From assembly GCA_003864495.1 (NCBI GenBank), contig ML133400.1:1480575-1544574 (forward strand): a stretch of 64,000 nt of DNA. The letters run 5' to 3'. Numbering within the stretch: the first letter of the stretch is position 1; the number at the start of each line of letters is the position of its first letter. The position numbers and the translations under genes are program-made. The notes beneath the pieces are model-generated. The model ran no database searches, was not told where the DNA came from, and saw only the letters and a program-made list of their open reading frames with translations. This document shows positions 51,051 to 61,800 of the stretch, piece by piece. Source of the DNA: Nemopilema nomurai (lineage: Eukaryota; Cnidaria; Scyphozoa; Rhizostomeae; Rhizostomatidae).

Positions 51051-51505
51051 CAAATGAATAGTATATTTGTTTCCTGCACGTGTGTTATATCTTTTATCCC
51101 TTGTATGTTTAAACCTCTCTTTCAGTTCCTTTATACTTGGCCTTTCAATGGTGGTGAAACCTTGCAAATCTACTCCTGTTACTTCAATTCTCTCACTTGA
51201 TATCCCATCCAACGAATAAATTGTTATTTGGTAAATTGGTAATGACTGTTTCTTTGTTCCATTTACTAAGTGTCTCACTTTATACCTGATAGGCTTTAGC
51301 CCTAGCATCTTTGCAGCATCCTTGGAAATAAAATCTCTTCCTGCCCCAGTGCCAAATGTGCCCAGAAAGATACTGAAGCTCTTCCCTCCCCTTTGGAAAA
51401 CCAGTACTTTTCTCTCTTTGTTGTCTGGTGGACTGTCCATTTGCTCTTCTGGTTTATTTCTCTTTAGCTATTTTCCTAGATTCTCGACTAGATCTTCCAT
51501 GCACC
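51051..51505 (-). pseudogene. BEL/Pao retrotransposon, protease part
   Basis: Minus-strand frame with KVLVFQRGGKSFSIF, FISKDAAKMLGLKPIRYKV and LPIYQITIYSLDGI, a BEL/Pao-type aspartic protease. The catalytic DTG is replaced by GTGAG in the frame read here (about 51355), with a frameshift just upstream. The frame runs into the Copia LTR on the low side and the hAT-like element on the high side. The surrounding BEL pieces at 39495-40880 and 54541-55560 lie in the same orientation and in the right order. Confidence 0.75.
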
Positions 51506-51559
51506 CAGTGGCGGACACAGGAATTAATTTGAGTGGGTTCTAAAGGGGAGCGGGGGAAG

Positions 51560-52854
51560 AACCCCGAGGAATTTTTTAGAGACCACGCCCTCAAAATACT
51601 TTTTTCCAATGAGGTGATGATTTCTTTAGAGAGTCTTTTGGGAGGCAGATTCAACTTTGTTTGAACAAATTTAGGTGCTGATACAGAAGCATGGGATTTA
51701 CATGTCTTGGCTTATGCATCTTCACCAATAAGAAGAATTGGGACAAAGTGGTTTGGATTAAAAGTATAATGTGAAGCTGTGCTGACATAGACACACCTTG
51801 TCTAAAGAATGTGAACTAATTGCTGACTTATAAAACCTGTAACAAATTGTGGCAACATTTCTCTGTTTAAAAATTATTAGTTGCATTGTTGCCTTTAGGG
51901 TAATGGGAATAGATTTTGTTGGAAATAGCAGATGATAATGCCAATAGACAAACAAATGGAGGCAAGGTGCAAGGATGGTTTGCATAAAATTCAGCATTAA
52001 CAAGGAATTTAATGGCTGTGAGAATTCTTAGAGATGAACTGAGGTTTTAATTTCCACATAAAGCAATAGAGCAAGCATCAAAAAGACAATTCCCATCACC
52101 AGTTGTTCTAAAATGAAAAAAATATTGCACTCAGATAGTCAAAATATCATAACACTAAAGCTTTTAGTTTGCTGTACGCATATGCCTGGTAATATGACAA
52201 TGAAAAAAAACCACCAAGGATGCAGGAACTATGGAATGGAGTGCAAAAATAATCACTTCAGCTGATACTATCTGTACATCAATACTAATACTCATGGGGT
52301 GCCAAGGAGGGCTCATCTTCCTTGTTGAATTTCAGGGTTACTTCGAGCTCAACCCCCTGGTAACCCTTTATCGTGTGAATGAGCAGTTTCAATGATTTTA
52401 AATACACAAAATACAATATTCAACAAAAATGCAAGTAAAGAGGAAAGACAGGTGTGGCATTTAGAAGTTGCAAAAGTGTGACTTTTAGGACAGTACCCCT
52501 GCTCATAGTTATAAGCCTATTGTGCATTTTGTCAGTCTCGGGTTTTGTACAGTTTTATAAAAGTGTGTCTTCTTTAAATTTAGTAAGGCTTTAAAGTCAG
52601 AAACAAAAAAATCTTAACGAACCTTGCCGCAAATAATTCTACTTTGCTCTCCTTTTGAGCAAGAGAAAACATTGAATATTTCATATCCGCGTTCACAAAT
52701 CCTGTGGAAAACAAGTCTTCAAGAAGATAACCTTTTAATGTAACTTTTGTCTTTCGTCTAAAGATTGGTAATCTTCACCTACAAGTGCTGCAAGCTGCTC
52801 CTCGTAGTCCCGCTTTAACGTCGCCATTATGAGCAAGAAAGCACGGATGGTCAG
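51560..52854. other. AT-rich interior of the hAT-like element
   Basis: No conserved protein recognised. A short minus-strand frame of 30 codons begins at an ATG at 52825-52827 (MATLKRDYEEQLAALVGEDY, ending about 52735). It could be a leftover first exon of a transposase or chance. Confidence 0.4.
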
Positions 52855-54490
52855 CGGTTAGAACCTTTTGTACATTGGAATGGAGGTCCTGGGTATGATG
52901 TATGACAGTAAATTGCAACCGTAGCTTGAGAGAGAGGTGGTGCCTTCCCCCAGTAAGGGCCCTCTGGCTAAGGACATGTCCCTACTGGCAGATCTGGTCC
53001 TCCTCGCAAACTGCATGGCCCGCTTCCTGTCCGGCCATAAGCCTAGCCAGCATTCAGGATAAGTGAAGGCCACTCTGAATCAAAAATACATGTCTATTTA
53101 GACAAAGGCTAAGAGAATGGTAACTCTGATTCCAATTACCACAGGCTCAGCTGCCCGGCTGTCAGCACCTGGAAAGGGCTAGAGGGGCAAACCCTAACAG
53201 AAAAACTGGGTAGAGGGACCCAATAGCCTGGAACGGCAACCCTCTAGAGATGGTGTCTCGAGAAAAAAACAGACAGCCTACCTAGGAAAAGGAAAACTTT
53301 GATATCAAACCTCCGCTGCCTTTCGGATATACTCAACCACGAGAAAGGCTAAGGGAGTAAACCCCTACAGATAATCAGGAGGGGAGCCCCGAAGGCAGTC
53401 GGATGATGCACAGCACATCCCTCTGGCAGCTTCTGCATCCAGATTGGTCTCCAGCTGCCAGGACTATGATTTGCCGCTGGGAAAGGGTCATCAGAACGAG
53501 AGAGTGAGGCTGGTGCTGCGCAAGCCTTCTTCACTTTAAACTCCATCCAGCGCATGTCATGACAACAAACCCAAGTCCTGTGGCGATTGGAGAGCAGTGA
53601 AAGCAGCAGGTGCGGTAACACTGGAAGCTGCGTATTGCAAATCTGCACACAGGCGACTCAGGCCATAGGGTCGCTCTTCCCTGATCCCGGAACGGCAGCG
53701 AAGTTCGGCAGCCCCCTGAGTGACCAAGCAGCCCTCTTTAGGACAGCTCTGCTTGCCTCCACAGCCTGAGGACGGAGCTAGAAAAGGTGCTCCAAACATA
53801 GCCTGTTCCACTTCAACCTGGCCAGTATACCGCGGCTGGCGGGTCTCCCATTTTGCGGTCGAAACCAAAGGAAGAAAAAGCAAATAAAGCTCACCTTAGC
53901 GTCATGGAATGTCAGAGCTCTCCTTGACTCAGCATCCTCCAGAACGCAGAACAGCTCTTGTAGCCAGAGAACTCGCGAGATATGGAGTTGAGATAGCAGC
54001 TCTCAGTGAAACCCGCTTCGCAGACAAAGGTCAACTTACTGAGATTGGTGGTGGTTACACCTTTTTCTGGAGTGGCCGCAGCAGCGAAGAGCGCAGAGAA
54101 GCAGGTGTTGGTTTTGCCATCAAGGACCACATCTTGAAAAAACTGGACAGCATCCCAGAAGGCCTGAGCGATCGACTCATGAAGCTCAGGCTTCCTCTAA
54201 GCAAGAAGAAATTTGCAACCCTCATCAGCGCCTATGCTCCTACCCTGACCAATCCGGACGAAACAAAGGAAAAGTTATATGAAGAACTAGAAGCCCCCAT
54301 CTCCACTGTTCCTCAGTCGGACAAGCTTATCCTCCTTGGAGATTTCAATGCCCGCGTCGACTACCATGGATGGGAGGGAGTAATTGGTCATCATGGCGTG
54401 GGGAAATGCAACAGCAATGGCCCCCTCCTGCTCAAGACATGTGCCACATATGGTCTCGCCATCACCAATACCATGTTTCACCTTCCAACA
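52855..54490 (+). pseudogene. 5' part of a LINE with apurinic endonuclease domain
   Basis: GC-rich 5' region (about 52855-53890) followed by an endonuclease frame. WNVRALLDSASS (about 53906) is in one frame and, after a shift near 53935, RTALVARELARYGVEIAALSETRF continues in another. It is followed by GGGYTFFWSGRS, GVGFAIKDH, ISAYAPT, LLGDFNAR and GVGKCNSNGPLL, ending near HLPTHL (about 54490). These are the steps of the CR1/Jockey-type LINE endonuclease, which nicks target DNA. The reverse transcriptase is absent. LINE copies usually lose their 5' end, so a copy keeping only its 5' end was probably cut or captured by the hAT-like element that encloses it. Confidence 0.8.
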
Positions 54491-54540
54491 CATCTGACAG
54501 GGTTCCGGAACCCTTGGAACCCGGTCTGGATCCGCCACTG

Positions 54541-55560
54541 CATGCACCACTGCTCCCACTCATCATCAATACGAACAACATCTGGCTTGACATGGGGCAG
54601 CTTGTTTACTGTTGTCATTACAAGGCCTGTAAGTGTATCTCCCTCTCCTAGTGTTTGCAGTGCATCAAAGCTCATAAAAACTTGATTACTTCCAGTAACT
54701 TGTACCATATATCACAGGCAAATTGATAACCTCATTGACATGTGCATTTACTATCAATTGAGTTTGACCCTACTCTTTTGCCAATCTTTCCCAAGCTGTC
54801 TTGTAACCAACAGGGCCTGGTCTTAAATTTGAAATTCTATCTTGCACTTTAAAGCATACCATCTCTAGTAGATAACCAAATTTCTCTTCATCTGTTACAT
54901 TTTTGTTATGCACCTGTGTAATGAACATATTTTCAAACCTTACCCAGTCACTTGCTGTACCATTGAATGCTGTTATTTTCAATTTTGGTAACTTTGCCTG
55001 ATCAATTTGATGACTTTTCTCCATCTTCATTTTCTTTTCTACGATTTCTAGCTCTGCTTTCATTTTCTCTTCCCATAATTATTTTTCTAGCTCTAACCTT
55101 TGTCTCCTATTGTTTTCCTCAAACTTCGCTTGCTGTTCTTGAACTTCCGCTATTCTTTACTGTTCAATTTCCGGTTTGAGCTGTGACTCCCTAATGGTAT
55201 CTCTCTCTTTGTCTAGTACTTGTCTATTTTCCTTCTGCTCAATCAATGGCGTATACCTTTCCTTAATGTCCTTTTTCCATTGTGTCACTTCTCTACTTGT
55301 TTCTCCCTCGCTGATTTTCAGTTCTTATATTTGAGAACTTAAGGCCAATATTTTACCTTGTAAACTTTCCTTTTGTTCCGAAACTACCTTGACCTCTTCA
55401 ATATTATTGTCCAGAATCAGGTCATCGGTTTGCTCCGAATAAAATGTCAGCTTCTTTATTTCAATGTCAATTTCCCTCTCTAACCTTTGTCTTTCACCAT
55501 TACCTACACCTTCGGTCACCTCCCGGGTGTTCTCATTCCTCCCGGAGCCTTAGTATTAGA
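54541..55560 (-). pseudogene. BEL/Pao retrotransposon, gag part
   Basis: Minus-strand frames give a charged, coiled-coil-like N-terminus (from ATG at about 55519, rich in Glu and Lys), then a BEL-type gag domain with LPKLKITAFNGTASDWVRFE and KFGYLLEMVCFKVQDRISNL (54770-55063). The later part has DALQTLGEGDTLTGLVMTT and LPHVKPDVVRIDDEWEQW (54545-54700), reaching the hAT target site. Stops and frameshifts occur near 54710-54770 and 55075-55330. Confidence 0.8.
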
Positions 55561-55894
55561 TAAAGACATCCTCACTTACTGGAGACCACTTTTACGTGAC
55601 TACAGTGTAATCATGGATGACCTTGCTATGACTAGGCCATAAATTTTTCACCAACGAAAAAGGTTCCCAAAAACGAAAAGGTTATCACAAACGAAAATAG
55701 CGGTTAATCTAGGCTTACCAGACGTGTCCTGTCAGGGTCGCCACTTATATACCAGTTTGTGTAATATATAGACTCACTTTTGATTATTCACTATTGTTTG
55801 TTGCTCACGATTTAATAGCGATTCACTCTCCTCTCAGAAACCTAACAAAACGTGCTCTAAAACCTAAACGACGCTAAACTAAAATTTCCAAATC
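55561..55894 (-). repeat. BEL/Pao leader, primer site and probable 5' LTR remnant
   Basis: On the minus strand TGGCGACCCTGACAGG (55728-55743) has the form of a BEL/Pao primer-binding site just after the LTR. The sequence above it to about 55894 would be the 5' LTR, which then meets array B3. No second LTR is present, so exact limits are uncertain. The region between primer site and gag (55561-55727) has no gene. Confidence 0.5.
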
Positions 55895-58800
55895 GGCACA
55901 AGTATGGATTTATAGCTTGAACGCTTTAGGGTATTATTGTGCATGTTTGCGAGACCAGTGCTTGTGAAAGATCTTTTCAACATGAAGAATGGATTTATAG
56001 CTTGTACGGTTTAGGTTATTATTGGGCATGTTTGCGAGACCAGTGCTTGTGAAAGATCTTTTCAACGAAATGGATTTATAGCTTGTACGGTTTAGGTTAT
56101 TATTGGGCATGTTTGCGAGACCAGTGCTTGTGAAAGATCTTTTCAACATGAAGAATGGATTTATAGCTTGTACGGTTTAGGTTATTATTGGGCATGTTTG
56201 CGAGACCAGTGCTTGTGAAAGATCTTTTCAACATGAAGAATGGATTTATAGCTTGTACGGTTTAGGTTATTATTGGGCATGTTTGCGAGACCAGTGCTTG
56301 TGAAAGATCTTTTCAACATGAAGAATGGATTTATAGCTTGTACGGTTTAGGTTATTATTGGCATGTTTGCGAGACCAGTGCTTGTGAAAGATCTTTTCAA
56401 CATGAAGCATGGATTTATAGCTTGTACGGTTTAGGTTATTATTGTGTTTGCGAGACCAGTGCTTGTGAAAGATCTTTTCAACATGAAGCATGGATTTATA
56501 GCTTGTACGGTTTAGGTTATTATTGTGCATGTTTGCGAGACCAGTGCTTGTGAAAGATCTTTTCAACATGAAGCATGGATTTATAGCTTGTACGGTTTAG
56601 GTTATTATTGTGCATGTTTGCGAGACCAGTGCTTGTGAAAGATCTTTTCAACATGAAGCATGGATTTATAGCTTGTACGGTTTAGGTTATTATTGCATGT
56701 TTGCGAGACCAGTGCTTGTGAAAGATCTTTTCAACATGAAGCATGGATTTATAGCTTGTACGGTTTAGGTTATTATTGGGCATGTTTGCGAGACCAGTGC
56801 TTGTGAAAGATCTTTTCAACATGAAGAATGGATTTATAGCTTGTACGGTTTAGGTTATTATTGGGCATGTTTGCGAGACCAGTGCTTGTGAAAGATCTTT
56901 TCAACATGAAGAATGGATTTATAGCTTGTACGGTTTAGGTTATTATTGTGCATGTTTGCGAGACCAGTGCTTGTGAAAGATCTTTTCAACATGAAGCATG
57001 GATTTATAGCTTGTACGGTTTAGGTTATTATTGTGCATGTTTGCGAGACCAGTGCTTGTGAAAGATCTTTTCAACATGAAGCATGGATTTATAGCTTGTA
57101 CGGTTTAGGTTATTATTGGGCATGTTTGCGAGACCAGTGCTTGTGAAAGATCTTTTCAACATGAAGCATGGATTTATAGCTTGTACGGTTTAGGTTATTA
57201 TTGGGCATGTTTGCGAGACCAGTGCTTGTGAAAGATCTTTTCAACATGAAGAATGGATTTATAGCTTGTACGGTTTAGGTTATTATTGGGCATGTTTGCG
57301 AGACCAGTGCTTGTGAAAGATCTTTTCAACATGAAGAATGGATTTATAGCTTGTACGGTTTAGGTTATTATCGTGCATGTTTGCGAGACCAGTGCTTGTG
57401 AAAGATCTTTTCAACATGAAGAATGGATTTATAGCTTGTACGGTTTAGGTTATTATTGGGCATGTTTGCGAGACCAGTGCTTGTGAAAGATCTTTTCAAC
57501 ATGAAGAATGGATTTATAGCTTGTACGGTTTAGGTTATTATTGGGCATGTTTGCGAGACCAGTGCTTGTGAAAGATCTTTTCAACATGAAGCATGGATTT
57601 ATAGCTTGTACGGTTTAGGTTATTATTGGGCATGTTTGCGAGACAGTGCTTGTGAAAGATCTTTTCAACATGAAGCATGGATTTATAGCTTGTACGGTTT
57701 AGGTTATTATTGGGCATGTTTGCGAGACCAGTGCTTGTGAAAGATCTTTTCAACATGAAGAATGGATTTATAGCTTGTACGGTTTAGGTTATTATTGGCA
57801 TGTTTGCGAGACCAGTGCTTGTGAAAGATCTTTTCAACATGAAGAATGGATTTATAGCTTGTACGGTTTAGGTTATTATTGGCATGTTTGCGAGACCAGT
57901 GCTTGTGAAAGATCTTTTCAACATGAAGCATGGATTTATAGCTTGTACGGTTTAGGTTATTATTGGCATGTTTGCGAGACCAGTGCTTGTGAAAGATCTT
58001 TTCAACATGAAGCATGGATTTATAGCTTGTACGGTTTAGGTTATTATTGGGCATGTTTGCGAGACCAGTGCTTGTGAAAGATCTTTTCAACATGAAGCAT
58101 GGATTTATAGCTTGTACGGTTTAGGTTATTATTGGGCATGTTTGCGAGACCAGTGCTTGTGAAAGATCTTTTCAACATGAAGAATGGATTTATAGCTTGT
58201 ACGGTTTAGGTTTTATTGGGCATGTTTGCGAGACCAGTGCTTGTGAAAGATCTTTTCAACATGAAGCATGGATTTATAGCTTGTACGGTTTAGGTTATTA
58301 TTGGGCATGTTTGCGAGACCAGTGCTTGTGAAAGATCTTTTCAACATGAAGAATGGATTTATAGCTTGTACGGTTTAGGTTATTATTGGGCATGTTTGCG
58401 AGACCAGTGCTTGTGAAAGATCTTTTCAACATGAAGAATGGATTTATAGCTTGTACGGTTTAGGTTATTATTGGCATGTTTGCGAGACCAGTGCTTGTGA
58501 AAGATCTTTTCAACATGAAGCATGGATTTATAGCTTGTACGGTTTAGGTTATTATTGCATGTTTGCGAGACCAGTGCTTGTGAAAGATCTTTTCAACATG
58601 AAGCATGGATTTATAGCTTGTACGGTTTAGGTTATTATTGGGCATGTTTGCGAGACCAGTGCTTGTGAAAGATCTTTTCAACATGAAGAATGGATTTATA
58701 GCTTGTACGGTTTAGGTTATTATCGTGCATGTTTGCGAGACCAGTGCTTGTGAAAGATCTTTTCAACATGAAGCATGGATTTATAGCTTGTACGGTTTAG

Positions 58801-61800
58801 GTTATTATGGCATGTTTGCGAGACCAGTGCTTGTGAAAGATCTTTTCAACATGAAGCATGGATTTATAGCTTGTACGGTTTAGGTTATTATTGGGCATGT
58901 TTGCGAGACCAGTGCTTGTGAAAGATCTTTTCAACATGAAGCATGGATTTATAGCTTGTACGGTTTAGGTTATTATTGGCATGTTTGCGAGACCAGTGCT
59001 TGTGAAAGATCTTTTCAACATGAAGAATGGATTTATAGCTTGTACGGTTTAGGTTATTATGGGCATGTTTGCGAGACCAGTGCTTGTGAAAGATCTTTTC
59101 AACATGAAGCATGGATTTATAGCTTGTACGGTTTAGGTTATTATTGGGCATGTTTGCGAGACCAGTGCTTGTGAAAGATCTTTTCAACATGAAGCATGGA
59201 TTTATAGCTTGTACGGTTTAGGTTATTATTGGGCATGTTTGCGAGACCAGTGCTTGTGAAAGATCTTTTCAACATGAAGAATGGATTTATAGCTTGTACG
59301 GTTTAGGTTATTATTGGCATGTTTGCGAGACCAGTGCTTGTGAAAGATCTTTTCAACATGAAGCATGGATTTATAGCTTGTACGGTTTAGGTTATTATTG
59401 TGCATGTTTGCGAGACCAGTGCTTGTGAAAGATCTTTTCAACATGAAGCATGGATTTATAGCTTGTACGGTTTAGGTTATTATTGGGCATGTTTGCGAGA
59501 CCAGTGCTTGTGAAAGATCTTTTCAACATGAAGAATGGATTTATAGCTTGTACGGTTTAGGTTATTATTGGGCATGTTTGCGAGACCAGTGCTTGTGAAA
59601 GATCTTTTCAACATGAAGAATGGATTTATAGCTTGTACGGTTTAGGTTATTATTGGGCATGTTTGCGAGACCAGTGCTTGTGAAAGATCTTTTCAACATG
59701 AAGAATGGATTTATAGCTTGTACGGTTTAGGTTATTATTGGGCATGTTTGCGAGACCAGTGCTTGTGAAAGATCTTTTCAACATGAAGCATGGATTTATA
59801 GCTTGTACGGTTTAGGTTATTATTGGCATGTTTGCGAGACCAGTGCTTGTGAAAGATCTTTTCAACATGAAGCATGGATTTATAGCTTGTACGGTTTAGG
59901 TTATTATTGTGCATGTTTGCGAGACCAGTGCTTGTGAAAGATCTTTTCAACATGAAGCATGGATTTATAGCTTGTACGGTTTGGTTTATTATTGGGCATG
60001 TTTGCGAGACCAGTGCTTGTGAAAGATCTTTTCAACACGAAGCATGGATTTATAGCTTGTACGGTTTAGGTTATTATTGGGCATGTTTGCGAGACCAGTG
60101 CTTGTGAAAGATCTTTTCAACATGAAGAATGGATTTATAGCTTGTACGGTTTAGGTTATTATGGGCATGTTTGCGAGACCAGTGCTTGTGAAAGATCTTT
60201 TCAACATGAAGAATGGATTTATAGCTTGTACGGTTTAGGTTATTATTGGGCATGTTTGCGAGACCAGTGCTTGTGAAAGATCTTTTCAACATGAAGAATG
60301 GATTTATAGCTTGTACGGTTTAGGTTATTATGGGCATGTTTGCGAGACCAGTGCTTGTGAAAGATCTTTTTTCAACAGAAGCATGGATTTATAGCTTGTA
60401 CGGTTTAGGTTATTATTGGGCATGTTTGCGAGACCAGTGCTTGTGAAAGATCTTTTCAACATGAAGATGGATTTATAGCTTGTACGGTTTAGGTTATTAT
60501 TGGGCATGTTTGCGAGACCAGTGCTTGTGAAAGATCTTTTCAACATGAAGAATGGATTTATAGCTTGTACGGTTTAGGTTATTATTGGGCATGTTTGCGA
60601 GACCAGTGCTTGTGAAAGATCTTTTCAACATAAGCATGGAGCTTGTACGGTTTAGGTTATTATTGGGCATGTTTGCGAGACCAGTGCTTGTGAAAGATCT
60701 TTTCAACATGAAGAATGGATTTATAGCTTGTACGGTTTAGGTTATTATCGTGCATGTTTGCGAGACCAGTGCTTGTGAAAGATCTTTTCAACATGAAGAT
60801 GGATTTATAGCTTGTACGGTTTAGGTTATTATTGCATGTTTGCGAGACCAGTGCTTGTGAAAGATCTTTTCAACATGAAGATGGATTTATAGCTTGTACG
60901 GTTTAGGTTATTATTGCATGTTTGCGAGACCAGTGCTTGTGAAAGATCTTTTCAACATGAAGATGGATTTATAGCTTGTACGGTTTAGGTTATTATTGGC
61001 ATGTTTGCGAGACCAGTGCTTGTGAAAGATCTTTTCAACACGAAGCATGGATTTATAGCTTGTACGGTTTAGGTTATTATTGGGCATGTTTGCGAGACCA
61101 GTGCTTGTGAAAGATCTTTTCAACACGAAGCATGGATTTATAGCTTGTACGGTTTAGGTTATTATCGTGCATGTTTGCGAGACCAGTGCTTGTGAAAGAT
61201 CTTTTCAACACGAAGCATGGATTTATAGCTTGTACGGTTTAGGTTATTATCGTGCATGTTTGCGAGACCAGTGCTTGTGAAAGATCTTTTCAACATGAAG
61301 ATGGATTTATAGCTTGTACGGTTTAGGTTATTATCGTGCATGTTTGCGAGACCAGTGCTGTAAAGATCTTTTCAACACGAAGCATGGATTTATAGCTTGT
61401 ACGGTTTAGGTTATTATTGCATGTTTGCGAGACCAGTGCTTGTGAAAGATCTTTTCAACACGAAGCATGGATTTATAGCTTGTACGGTTTAGGTTATTAT
61501 CGTGCATGTTTGCGAGACCAGTGCTTGTGAAAGATCTTTTCAACATGAAGGGATTTATAGCTTGTACGGTTTAGGTTATTATTGTGCATGTTTGCGAGAC
61601 CAGTGCTTGTGAAAGATCTTTTCAACACGAAGCATGGATTTATAGCTTGTACGGTTTAGGTTATTATCGTGCATGTTTGCGAGACCAGTGCTTGTGAAAG
61701 ATCTTTTCAACACGAAGCATGGATTATAGCTTGTACGGTTTAGGTTATTATTGGGCATGTTTGCGAGACCAGTGCTTGTGAAAGATCTTTTCAACATGAA

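Larger units (their letters stand above)
51506..54540. mobile_element. Non-autonomous hAT-like element with 8-bp target duplication
   Basis: The left end is CAGTGGCGGACACAGG (51506-51521) and the right end is TGGATCCGCCACTG (54527-54540), its imperfect inverse; both are followed inward by G-rich or C-rich sequence. The flanks are identical 8-bp words, CATGCACC at 51498-51505 and 54541-54548, the duplication length made by hAT transposases. The BEL gag frame can be followed from one side to the other across this site. No transposase was recognised. The inner half is AT-rich (about 51560-52830), and the other half is GC-rich LINE sequence. Confidence 0.85.

Noticed and set aside
40866..51055. 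5-bp target duplication around the Copia element
   Set aside because: CAAAT follows the 3' LTR, but the bases before the 5' LTR are different. The 5' LTR end is altered, so no duplication can be claimed.
53587..53883. Open frames in the GC-rich region before the LINE endonuclease
   Set aside because: No recognisable domain on either strand. The region fits a LINE 5' untranslated part.
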